Source of the DNA: Rhodospirillaceae bacterium
GTDB taxonomy: Bacteria > Pseudomonadota > Alphaproteobacteria > Rhodospirillales > Magnetovibrionaceae
DNA: 10,943 bases
Direction: 5' to 3'
Assembly (NCBI GenBank): GCA_002732845.1
Contig: NVSZ01000047.1
Span: 11,673-22,615, forward strand
Shown: positions 1 to 7,352 of the stretch, piece after piece
Layout: the number at the start of each line of letters is the position of its first letter
Numbering within the stretch: the first letter of the stretch is position 1
Notes under the pieces: generated by a model
What the model saw: the letters and a program-made list of their open reading frames with translations, nothing else
What the model was told of the DNA's origin: nothing
Database searches by the model: none
Position numbers and translations under genes: made by a program

Positions 1-393
1 AAAGGCAAACATGCCGATCAAAAGTTTAAGCGTTGCCTCCACACCCCATGCGGCACACGCTTCAAGAATAACTTCGGTATCAGTATGACTTTTAAATGAT
101 TTCCCGCTGGCTTCCAGCTTAGATCGCAAATCAGGGAAATTATAGACTTCGCCATTATAGGCTATAATATAACGCCCACAAGCTGACACCATGGGCTGAT
201 GCCCCAAAGGCGAAAGATCAATCACAGAAAGCCGCCGATGTCCCAATGCCACACCATTTTCAGCATCCACCCACGTTCCGAAATCATCAGGCCCTCGCCA
301 ATAAATCCGGTCATTCATGGCTGTCACAAAGCCTTTTAGATCTTCAGCATTGTATTTTGTATCTAGGTCAATAAAGCCTGCAAAACCGCACAT
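1..393 (-). CDS. asnB: Asparagine synthetase (glutamine-hydrolysing)-like amidotransferase, N-terminal part
   Basis: The visible 131 residues are the glutaminase half of an AsnB-type enzyme, which takes ammonia from glutamine and passes it to an ATP-activated carboxylate. The start is fixed by the processed-type N-terminus MCGFAGF, where Cys2 is the family's catalytic nucleophile. Other conserved class II glutaminase motifs are visible: RGPDD near residue 33, GHRRLSVIDLSPLGHQPM near 52-69, YNGEVYN near 79-85 and SHTDTEV near 99-105. The synthetase half lies beyond the left edge. The gene starts 29 bases after the preceding glycosyltransferase and is the last visible member of the minus-strand polysaccharide operon. 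In such loci AsnB paralogues often amidate a sugar acid rather than aspartate, so the substrate here is uncertain. The family is clear; the gene symbol is used in the family sense only. Confidence 0.93.
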   Translation of the reverse strand, partial: MCGFAGFIDLDTKYNAEDLKGFVTAMNDRIYWRGPDDFGTWVDAENGVALGHRRLSVIDLSPLGHQPMVSACGRYIIAYNGEVYNFPDLRSKLEASGKSFKSHTDTEVILEACAAWGVEATLKLLIGMFAF

Positions 394-422
394 AGGATGT
401 TCTCAATTTAATCTTTTCTTTG

Positions 423-1532
423 TTATTGGGAGCACTGTTTATACAGGTCATGATACTGAGTCGTCATTTCATCAAGACTATATAAGGAAATCATGCGTTC
501 ACGAACTTGTTTGCCAAGTTCTTGGCGTCCTTTCGCATCCAAGTCAAGAGCTTGGACCATAGCTTCGGCCAAGGCGTTTGCATCACGAGGCGGAACAACC
601 CAGCCAAACTCACCAACAATGTCAGCCGAGTCCCCAACATTTGTCACAACACAAGGCACACCACATGCCATCGCTTCGCCGACTGTATTTGGAAAACCCT
701 CACCATATAAAGATGAGGAAACGGCGATGTCTAGAGCCGCCGTTATTTTTGGTATGTCTTCACGTGCCCCCAATACATGTAAATGCTCACCCAAACGATC
801 ATCATTTGCTTGATCAACACCCTTACCAACAAGGATGAAATGAACATTTTTGTGAGTTTTTAAAACGTGAAGGGCCGCCTTAACAAATACATCATGCCCC
901 TTCATGGGATCAAAACGTGCGATCAGCCCTATCAGATTAACATTTTCATCAAGGTCAAGCTCTTCCAGAACAATACGTTTGGCATCATCGCTAGGAACAA
1001 AAAGGTCTGCATCAAAGCCATTGTATATTAATTTCCAATTTTTAGGGTGATAGCCTATCTGTTCGTGATAAAGCTGACCTGACTTTGAATTTACAACAAC
1101 AACATCTGCTTTCGGGGATAGCCATGCACCGACTTTCACAACCCAGCCTGTCAAACGTCCATAATCAGAAAGGGCCATGTTTGAACACCGCAGATTCCAA
1201 ATAATTGATTGCACCCCTGCCATTCGCCCTACGATTAAGCCTAACAAGCCCGCGTGATACATCCATGTTTGCAAAACCGGGGCGTCTAATGTTTTCAAGA
1301 GATCCCGCAATTGAAAAAAGCCCCCAAAGCTGACCCGCCCACGAGCCATGTTGAGGGCGTGAATTTCAATGCCTTGGGACGCGAGTTCTGCGCCTAAGGG
1401 GCCTTCGTCTGTCATAGAGATAATGACATGGCGAAAGCTTGCCGCATCTGACCGTGTCACAAGATACTGCAACTGACGCTCGGCCCCGCCATAGCCTAAT
1501 CCGGCAATCAAATGAACAATGGTCTTTCGCAC
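423..1532 (-). CDS. Glycosyltransferase family 4 (GT-B fold)
   Basis: Predicted 369-residue cytoplasmic glycosyltransferase that would transfer a sugar from a nucleotide donor to the growing lipid-linked repeat unit. The N-terminal domain opens with a strand and the motif GYGGAERQ (residues 13-20), typical of acceptor-binding GT4 domains. The C-terminal donor domain has GLIARFDPMKGHD (about 202-214), LVGKG (234-238) and the EX7E motif EGFPNTVGE (Glu278 and Glu286). The start chosen is GTG at 1532, directly before the first beta strand (RKTIVHLIAGLG), 5 bases after the polymerase stop and with GGAG about 11 bases upstream. The reading frame stays open to an ATG at 1727, but that extension lies inside the polymerase gene and is cysteine-rich and unlike any GT4, so it is an out-of-frame shadow. 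Donor and acceptor cannot be told from sequence. Confidence 0.9.
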   Translation of the reverse strand: MRKTIVHLIAGLGYGGAERQLQYLVTRSDAASFRHVIISMTDEGPLGAELASQGIEIHALNMARGRVSFGGFFQLRDLLKTLDAPVLQTWMYHAGLLGLIVGRMAGVQSIIWNLRCSNMALSDYGRLTGWVVKVGAWLSPKADVVVVNSKSGQLYHEQIGYHPKNWKLIYNGFDADLFVPSDDAKRIVLEELDLDENVNLIGLIARFDPMKGHDVFVKAALHVLKTHKNVHFILVGKGVDQANDDRLGEHLHVLGAREDIPKITAALDIAVSSSLYGEGFPNTVGEAMACGVPCVVTNVGDSADIVGEFGWVVPPRDANALAEAMVQALDLDAKGRQELGKQVRERMISLYSLDEMTTQYHDLYKQCSQ

Positions 1533-1537
1533 GTCCG

Positions 1538-2860
1538 TTATGACTCCATCTTGGTTCGATAGACCACAAACATCATAATCAGCACAAACGCCACACTGGT
1601 CGCGAACACACGTTTCACAGCATTCACAGGATCGCCGTACATGATCAACCAAGGAATTTGCAACATGAAAGCGGTGCGGATGATGATCTGAAATGGGCGT
1701 TGGGCATTTGCAAAAAACATATCGCACAGGGCAATCAGGCCACCGAACAAAGCCACCACAATTGCTGTGCCAATTAGCCCAAAAGCCGCATAACCAAACG
1801 ACAAGGCATCAATGGGGATTGGCGCATCAAAGATGCTTCGGTTTATATCAAAAATGTACTGAGGATCGGGACCAACCAGAACACTTGGCAAAAGGATGAT
1901 AAAACCATTGATCACATCAGAAACACCACGATACGCGATGGTGTCCGGAACGCGATCTATGTATTCCGCCAGCACAAAAAAGGGGAAAGAGAATTCCGAC
2001 AGAAGGCCCGAAATCTTTACAAATAGGACCTCTGAATTAAAAGTAGGGACTTTGAATTCGCTATCTAAAAAGATCGTTTTAAAGACGCTGTCCCCGAACA
2101 GGTAATACGCCAAAATGATACCGATGATCAAAGGAAAAAATTTATAAAACCCACGTTCTTTCCCAGCAAAATAGGCCAGCACAGGGGTCAGAATAAAAAT
2201 CATAAGAAACAAGCGACTGCCATCATGATAAAGTAGCAAAAAAGCAACGATACCCAGAAAGAGGCTCAACAGTCCCCAAAGAGGTTTCAGCCCACCCCTT
2301 TGTTCAAGGGTTGATGCAAAAGCCAAATAAAATGCCGGAACAAGTAGCATGGCAATAATTTTAAAAAAACCAAATTGGGCTTGAACCTTATTCGAACGGA
2401 TATGATGGCTAAAATCCCACATTTTTTGCCATCCGCCCAATGAGGATGCGTACAGGGCAAAGGCTATTCCACCAACAACCGAAAGCACAATCACAACCAA
2501 TGTGATGTCTTGGCTCGTCAGGCTGTGCGAGACCCGATCAAAAGATCCTACAATCCTTTTTTGCACAAACGGTAACCGCTTCATTCCTTCATAAATCAAA
2601 ACAATCAGAACATGGCTGGCTAGGGCCATCATCGTCACATAAAGAGAAATACCTTTCGGCTCAAACGTCCCATTAAAGAGGTTTCTTACGCTCAGTTCAT
2701 ACGCATCAACATACAAAAACCCCAAGGGCGGAATGACAAATGCCAGAAGAATAATGACATTTGTAAGACTCAAAAAATCAACGGGATAGCACGCACGTTC
2801 TCGGCGGATTTCATATCCGATAACAGCGACAAACCAGGCGATGCTTATACCAACAATCAT
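1538..2860 (-). CDS. Wzy-like oligosaccharide repeat-unit polymerase, multi-spanning membrane protein
   Basis: A 440-residue integral membrane protein with about ten or more hydrophobic segments, for example near residues 1-15, 33-50, 72-90, 119-138, 165-181, 193-211, 216-231, 241-255, 317-330, 353-376 and 418-433. This is the size and layout of O-antigen/capsule polymerases, which join flipped repeat units in the inner membrane on the periplasmic side. Short features fitting that group are DGSR (213-216) at a membrane edge and the loop with PSVLVGPDP (325-333) followed by a glycine-rich helix. Wzy sequences diverge strongly, so the call rests on topology, length and position: 6 bases after the flippase stop and 5 bases before the next glycosyltransferase. 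An O-antigen ligase or another membrane enzyme of the locus is possible but less likely. Confidence 0.75.
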   Translation of the reverse strand: MIVGISIAWFVAVIGYEIRRERACYPVDFLSLTNVIILLAFVIPPLGFLYVDAYELSVRNLFNGTFEPKGISLYVTMMALASHVLIVLIYEGMKRLPFVQKRIVGSFDRVSHSLTSQDITLVVIVLSVVGGIAFALYASSLGGWQKMWDFSHHIRSNKVQAQFGFFKIIAMLLVPAFYLAFASTLEQRGGLKPLWGLLSLFLGIVAFLLLYHDGSRLFLMIFILTPVLAYFAGKERGFYKFFPLIIGIILAYYLFGDSVFKTIFLDSEFKVPTFNSEVLFVKISGLLSEFSFPFFVLAEYIDRVPDTIAYRGVSDVINGFIILLPSVLVGPDPQYIFDINRSIFDAPIPIDALSFGYAAFGLIGTAIVVALFGGLIALCDMFFANAQRPFQIIIRTAFMLQIPWLIMYGDPVNAVKRVFATSVAFVLIMMFVVYRTKMES

Positions 2861-2866
2861 GATGCA

Positions 2867-5308
2867 CTATCGCTTTTTGAGCATCGGCATAAACATCAAT
2901 ATGCCATGATACCGCCACACACCAAGCATCAAAATCACACGGATCATAACCAAAGACGCCGCCGTTGCAAAAGCCGCCCCCATGGTTTGATACTCCGGAA
3001 TAAGGATATAGTTCAAGGCAACACACAACAGCAGTCCTGCGCCTGTGGCGAAGGCCGAAAATTTCTCATACCCCGTCATAACCAAAGCATAATCGACAGG
3101 CCCAAGAAGAGTTGCGAGTAAGTATCCTGCGGCAAGCACATAAACAATAGGCATAGCTGCGACATACTCGGGTCCAAACAAGCCTAATATTGTTTCTCCA
3201 AAACCTAAAAACACCACACAAACACCCAAGCACATGATCACCGAAAAAAATGTCGAATGGCGCATAACAGATAAAAAACTTTCGCCCTGAGCGTGGTTCT
3301 TGGCAATCATCGGCGCAACCACCGTATTCACTGCATAAAGAGGGAAAGCCGCAAGTGTTGCGACCTTAGCTGCGGCCCAATACGTTCCCACAGCACCAGG
3401 CCCTAAAATTGCCCCTAAAAACAAAGTGTCAATTTGCAAAATAAGCATCGTTGGAATCGCATACAAAAACAGAGGGAACGAAATTCCGTACCATTCTTTC
3501 AACAGTTTTGTCTCGATCCTAAAGCCTTTCAGGGTGAGTTCCGGCAAGACCTTGCGCAAAACAAAAAATCCGACAACGGCAAGACCGGCAACGACGATAA
3601 GATTAAGCGTGAGCATATCTTGTAGTTGAGGTTGCACCCCCAATACAATGAATGCACCAATGCCCAACAGATAAAGCAAAGGCCTACCAATTTCCGTAAA
3701 CATTTTGCCAAGAACATACTTCTGGCACCCTGTCATGACAGCTTGCAACACATACAGCATGACCAACAATGGCACGATAAAAACGCCGATCCACATGCCT
3801 TCAAAAAATATTGATGGCCATTGATCGAACTGGGCAATGACATAAAACTCACCTGTCACGAATGATAAAATCGCGCCAAAGGCAAAGACGGTGGCAAATC
3901 CTGACACCAAACAAAATGATAATTTCTTCACCTCTCCTGAGGCTTTGTAAATGGGCACAAAACGCATAAAGAGATAATCAAAACCAAATTGGGCAATGAA
4001 CGTCAAAACCCCCAACATCGTCATGATATAAGCATAATAACCAAAGGTTTCGACATCCAAAATACGGGCAACAGTCATCTGGGCAACATAAGCCAGAAAG
4101 GTTCCAATGGACGTTACCGTCAATAAACGCAGGCTTCTCCCCGTGATGAATTGCAACATCGTATCAGACTGTGGCAGAGCTTCTTTAGCGTTTATGCGTC
4201 CAAGGATCGTATCTAAGTATTTTTGAGCGACCACACTAAGATCAAATTCACGAGCCCGTGTGGAGAGAACCTCTTCACTTAACGGGTGATCAAGGCGTGT
4301 TTTAATGCCGTCAGCCATGCCGACAGGATCATTAACCGGAACAATGGTCCCAAATTCACCCCCCCCGATGATATCCATCGGGCCTTGGTTGCAATCGGTC
4401 GTAATAATATTGCAACGCGCAGAAAGAGCCTCGGCCACAACAATGCCAAAGCCTTCAAATGTTGATGACAAGACAAACACATCCGAACGAGACAGCCATG
4501 CTGCTGGATTATCGACAAAACCCGGCATCAAAACGTCGTCAGCGATTCCCAAATCAACGGTAAGAGCCTCTAGTTCACCCCGCAAATCTCCCTCGCCAAG
4601 GATGACCAACCGCACAGGACGGTCTTCGCGAACCAAGGCAATGGACTTCAGTAAAGTATCAAAACCTTTTTCTGAAGACATGCGACCAACCGCGATGATC
4701 ACGGGGCAGTTTTTTTCCATCAACCACGGGCACGGCACGGCCTCATCTTGGTGTGAGGTCGCGAGTTTTATATCAACAAAGCCAGGAATGGTACGCAAAT
4801 CTTTAACGGTTAGCCAAATTAGACGCTCAATTTCTTCGTGAATAGACTGCGATATCCCAATCACAGAAGAGGCTCTGGAATACAAAACACGCATCAAAAA
4901 AAGGACCATGGTTTCGCGAAAAGCATTATGTTCATTTCGACCTTTTTCAATGGGGGCAACTTCTTGAACGATCACGCGTCCCTTAAAGAAAAAGGAAAAA
5001 ATTGACGCGAGCAGAACCGCGACATTGGCATGGGACATATTCGCCATAATGGCACTTGGGTTTTCACGGTTTAAATAGCGCCAGATCGGCACGATACAAG
5101 CGAATACATGTGATCGTTGTAAATCAATGATTTCAACATCTTCTGAAACCCTAGATAGGTTTGGTCCCTCCGCTTGACCACAGAGTATCGATACCCGATG
5201 ATCTAACCCTGCAAAGGTATTGGCAAGGTCGACAATCAACTTTTCCGCACCACCACCCGCAAGGGACGGTAGGAAAAAACAGATATGTTTAGGGCTTGAG
5301 CCAGGCAT
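2867..5308 (-). CDS. Fusion of a family 4 glycosyltransferase with a Wzx-type polysaccharide flippase
   Basis: One uninterrupted 813-residue reading frame joins two normally separate proteins. Residues 1 to about 370 form a complete GT4: PSLAGGGAEK (14-23), AVGRMSSEKG (206-215), LGEGDLRGEL (237-246), and the EX7E pair Glu285 and Glu293. After a short linker (about 371-383), residues 384-813 form a complete MOP-superfamily flippase with about 12 hydrophobic helices, including TVARILDVETFGYYAY near the start and DTLFLGAILGPGAVGTYWAA in the middle. It would add a sugar on the cytoplasmic face and flip the lipid-linked unit. The flippase begins with Met384 (codon 4157-4159), but no Shine-Dalgarno-like sequence precedes that codon, which favours a real fusion. 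The start used is the ATG overlapping the GT2 stop as TAATG; the frame is open to 5458, but that part lies within the GT2 gene. A run of eight G sits in the GT4 half. Confidence 0.88.
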   Translation of the reverse strand: MPGSSPKHICFFLPSLAGGGAEKLIVDLANTFAGLDHRVSILCGQAEGPNLSRVSEDVEIIDLQRSHVFACIVPIWRYLNRENPSAIMANMSHANVAVLLASIFSFFFKGRVIVQEVAPIEKGRNEHNAFRETMVLFLMRVLYSRASSVIGISQSIHEEIERLIWLTVKDLRTIPGFVDIKLATSHQDEAVPCPWLMEKNCPVIIAVGRMSSEKGFDTLLKSIALVREDRPVRLVILGEGDLRGELEALTVDLGIADDVLMPGFVDNPAAWLSRSDVFVLSSTFEGFGIVVAEALSARCNIITTDCNQGPMDIIGGGEFGTIVPVNDPVGMADGIKTRLDHPLSEEVLSTRAREFDLSVVAQKYLDTILGRINAKEALPQSDTMLQFITGRSLRLLTVTSIGTFLAYVAQMTVARILDVETFGYYAYIMTMLGVLTFIAQFGFDYLFMRFVPIYKASGEVKKLSFCLVSGFATVFAFGAILSFVTGEFYVIAQFDQWPSIFFEGMWIGVFIVPLLVMLYVLQAVMTGCQKYVLGKMFTEIGRPLLYLLGIGAFIVLGVQPQLQDMLTLNLIVVAGLAVVGFFVLRKVLPELTLKGFRIETKLLKEWYGISFPLFLYAIPTMLILQIDTLFLGAILGPGAVGTYWAAAKVATLAAFPLYAVNTVVAPMIAKNHAQGESFLSVMRHSTFFSVIMCLGVCVVFLGFGETILGLFGPEYVAAMPIVYVLAAGYLLATLLGPVDYALVMTGYEKFSAFATGAGLLLCVALNYILIPEYQTMGAAFATAASLVMIRVILMLGVWRYHGILMFMPMLKKR
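4359..4366 (-). repeat. Eight-base poly-G tract (C8 on the plus strand) within the GT4 half of the fusion gene
   Basis: Eight consecutive G on the coding strand encode Gly315-Gly317 of the fusion protein. A one-base slip would truncate the glycosyltransferase after its EX7E motif and remove the fused flippase. The tract is visible directly; a phase-variation role is inference, since glycines are also common at this GT4 position. Confidence 0.5.
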
Positions 5309-6225
5309 TATTTGTAATGCCCGCCGTACGGATTTTTCCGCCCTAATAGGGCCCCCATCAAGGCAGCAAGGTTTCCTCTTAATCGGCATAATGAATTCTG
5401 ATCGGAACGACGGATAAACACATATAGGTTCTGTAGCACCTGTCCGAAAAGCCCCCACATCACGGCAAGCATGTTAAAACCGCCAACTTTTCGAACAAAA
5501 TACAACCGATTAAAGATTTGTTGGCGACCGAGGTCATAGTGTTTACCTTCGGCAATCGGTCTGCTGAAATGCCATAGCCGCGCTTCGGCGACAACAAACA
5601 AACGATGTTTTAATCCGACCCGATAACTGTAATCAACGTCTTCATAGTACCCATGGCCCAAAAACCACTCGTCAAATGTATACGCGTCAATCACCGAACG
5701 CCGCCAAACCGTTGCGCCGCCATAAAGCTGAGCCGTTTCGATTGTTTCGGTTACATACGGAATTTGTGATGAAAACCCGGAAGAAAGAACTTGCCCTGGC
5801 TTTGTCGTATCCATCAAGAAAAAGCGCCGAATAAACGATTTAATCAAAACGGGCTGATTAATAATTGAAAATGATGCGCCGCCAACCTCGTCAGAGGCGT
5901 TTTCCCAAAACTTGACCATCTGTTCGGTTGCATCTGGCTCTACAACGATGTCATCGTCAAGATAGCCCGCAACCGTAATTTCCGGACGAATCTGTGCCAT
6001 TCCGGCATTGCGTTGCATGGCCAGAGATGGGGGAAACACGCGAATATAGTCCAGAGGCAAATCGGGAAAGGAGGCGCACACGTCTTTAACCGGAGGGTCG
6101 CTGGCATCAACAATAACAAGCTGATCAACAACCCGATTTTCCGAGCCCAAGCTTTGCAACAGCTTCCTCAGATCATCAGGGCGGTCCATCGTGGGCACCA
6201 CATAAGCAATTTTAGTCGAATCCAA
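5308..6225 (-). CDS. Glycosyltransferase family 2 (GT-A fold)
   Basis: Predicted 305-residue sugar transferase of the GT2 family, first gene of the leftward operon. It begins with the usual strand and PT motif (KIAYVVPTMDRPDDL, residues 5-19) and has VIVDASD (37-43), a metal- and nucleotide-binding DXD-type motif YLDDDIVV (Asp90-Asp92) and an acceptor-side GGATVWRR stretch (169-176). The catalytic-base motif is YYEDVDYSYR (Glu195-Asp196). The C-terminal third carries hydrophobic or amphipathic helices (about 250-270) that could sit on the membrane. The start is TTG at 6225, because the first ATG would remove the first beta strand and no in-frame ATG exists upstream before a stop at 6265-6267. 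The ribosome binding site is weak. Its TAA overlaps the ATG of the fusion gene by one base, suggesting translational coupling. The sugar specificity is unknown. Confidence 0.88.
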   Translation of the reverse strand: MDSTKIAYVVPTMDRPDDLRKLLQSLGSENRVVDQLVIVDASDPPVKDVCASFPDLPLDYIRVFPPSLAMQRNAGMAQIRPEITVAGYLDDDIVVEPDATEQMVKFWENASDEVGGASFSIINQPVLIKSFIRRFFLMDTTKPGQVLSSGFSSQIPYVTETIETAQLYGGATVWRRSVIDAYTFDEWFLGHGYYEDVDYSYRVGLKHRLFVVAEARLWHFSRPIAEGKHYDLGRQQIFNRLYFVRKVGGFNMLAVMWGLFGQVLQNLYVFIRRSDQNSLCRLRGNLAALMGALLGRKNPYGGHYK

Positions 6226-6464
6226 TTGAAAAACCCCGATCAGGCGCAGAATTTTAAACTTTACTCACAACAACTTAGGCCTCAAAAACAGGAACAGGCC
6301 CCCCGTAAAGCTACTTCTCAGTTGTTTGCACGTTTTATACATCTATTTGTATTTGAAAGCAATTTGGAACCCATAGCTTATTTAAATTCCCAAAATGTGA
6401 AGAGAATTTTACATAAATATAAAAATATGTTGCCCTTAGACCCCCTAAGAATATATTAAAAGTT
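6226..6464. promoter_or_regulatory. Divergent intergenic promoter region
   Basis: This 239-base AT-rich stretch separates the leftward operon (GT2) from the rightward epimerase. No credible coding sequence was found in it; an open frame crossing it on the plus strand is the antisense shadow of GT2. For the rightward gene, TATAAA at 6418-6423 is a possible -10 box without a good -35. A small inverted repeat (CTTAG at 6435-6439 pairing with CTAAG at 6445-6449, loop of 5) lies just before the epimerase start. Another small inverted repeat, GGCCT with AGGCC, lies in the leader of the leftward operon. Confidence 0.5.
6334..6362 (-). promoter_or_regulatory. Candidate sigma70-type promoter of the leftward polysaccharide operon
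   Basis: On the minus strand a -35-like TTGCTT (6357-6362) is followed after exactly 17 bases by TATAAA (6334-6339). The -10 matches consensus at 5 of 6 positions and the -35 at 3 of 6. Transcription starting near 6327 would leave a leader of about 100 bases before the TTG start of GT2. This is pattern matching only, in AT-rich DNA where chance matches are common. Confidence 0.4.
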
Positions 6465-7352
6465 ATGGGGCCTATAAAAAATAAATTGAAGATTCTTGTC
6501 ACCGGAGCCAGCGGCTTTATCGGTCATCACATTGTTGATGAGCTCGTCAACTGCGGTTTCACGGTAACGACCTTATCGCGCAACGTCGATTTTCACATTA
6601 ACGGCTGTGCAGCTGTTGCTGGCGATCTAACTTTAGCCGAAGATGCCGAGCGCGTGATTGCGGGTATGGATGGTATCGTTCACTGTGCTGGCGAAAAGAC
6701 AGATGCTACCCTTTTAAAAGCATCCAACGTCATCACGACACAAAACTTAATCAACGCCGCAAAAAGCCACGGCCTCAAGCGCTTTGTTCATATCAGCAGC
6801 GTTGCTGTCATCGGTAATTCCAACGCACGAACCATTGACGAAACGACCCCGTGCGATCCGATGAATGCCTATGGACAGACGAAATATGACAGCGAAATGA
6901 TTGTTCAAGGCTCGAACCTATCTGCGGTCATCCTTAGACCCACGAATGTCTTTGGTCCTGAAACCGTGGATCAATGGCGGAGCCTCAGCAAAGTTGGCGG
7001 ATGCCTGAACGGTCGCGAAAATGCCCATTTGGTCTATGTCGGCGATATCGCTGCCGCCGTAGCCTTTGCATTAGAGATGCCCGAAAATGGGGTGGAGACG
7101 TTTATCGTCGCAAGTGATGATGAACCCGGGAACACCGTTGGCGCGATTTTCACCGCCTTAACGGGGAACACAGTCCCCTTCCCCGCCCCATTATGGCTGT
7201 CCTACATCATCAAAAGAATCGTCTATGGACGGGTTAACTGGGGCAATAAGGTCTACAGTTCTGAACGTCTAAAGCATGCAGGATATACGCCAAAGTATGG
7301 CTTGGCTGAAGGCCTTCGCCTCAGCAATACAGCTACACCAAAATCAGATTAA
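6465..7352 (+). CDS. NAD-dependent epimerase/dehydratase (extended SDR), nucleotide-sugar modifying
   Basis: Predicted 295-residue cytoplasmic Rossmann-fold enzyme of the extended short-chain dehydrogenase/reductase family, which epimerises, reduces or dehydrates nucleotide sugars. The NAD(P)-binding motif GASGFIG is at residues 14-20, an acidic GDLT at 53-56, the catalytic Ser pair at 111-112 and the YxxxK pair Tyr136 and Lys140 (YGQTK). ILRPTNVFGP (156-165) is the usual substrate-side motif. The protein is slightly shorter than typical UDP-glucose 4-epimerases (about 330), like the WbpV-type sugar reductases/epimerases of O-antigen loci. The ATG at 6465 lacks a clear ribosome binding site; a TTG at codon 8 is an alternative start. 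The gene stands alone on the plus strand, and its TAA overlaps the stop of the convergent SIS gene. Exact reaction not determinable. Confidence 0.88.
   Translation: MGPIKNKLKILVTGASGFIGHHIVDELVNCGFTVTTLSRNVDFHINGCAAVAGDLTLAEDAERVIAGMDGIVHCAGEKTDATLLKASNVITTQNLINAAKSHGLKRFVHISSVAVIGNSNARTIDETTPCDPMNAYGQTKYDSEMIVQGSNLSAVILRPTNVFGPETVDQWRSLSKVGGCLNGRENAHLVYVGDIAAAVAFALEMPENGVETFIVASDDEPGNTVGAIFTALTGNTVPFPAPLWLSYIIKRIVYGRVNWGNKVYSSERLKHAGYTPKYGLAEGLRLSNTATPKSD

Noticed and set aside
1533..1727. N-terminal extension of the second GT4, with many cysteines resembling a metal-binding region
   Set aside because: It overlaps the end of the polymerase gene in another frame, and no GT4 has such a domain. 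The GTG at 1532 gives a normal GT4 N-terminus.
4305..4841. 178-residue open frame on the plus strand
   Set aside because: Antisense to the well-supported GT4 domain, rich in Ser, Thr, Pro and Arg as expected for a shadow frame, with no recognisable motif.
5309..5458. 50-residue upstream extension of the fusion protein
   Set aside because: It lies inside the GT2 coding region, looks random, and the ATG overlapping the GT2 stop starts directly before the first GT4 beta strand.
6013..6459. 148-residue plus-strand open frame reaching into the intergenic region
   Set aside because: It begins antisense to GT2 and shows no family features; the intergenic part is AT-rich and better explained as promoter DNA.
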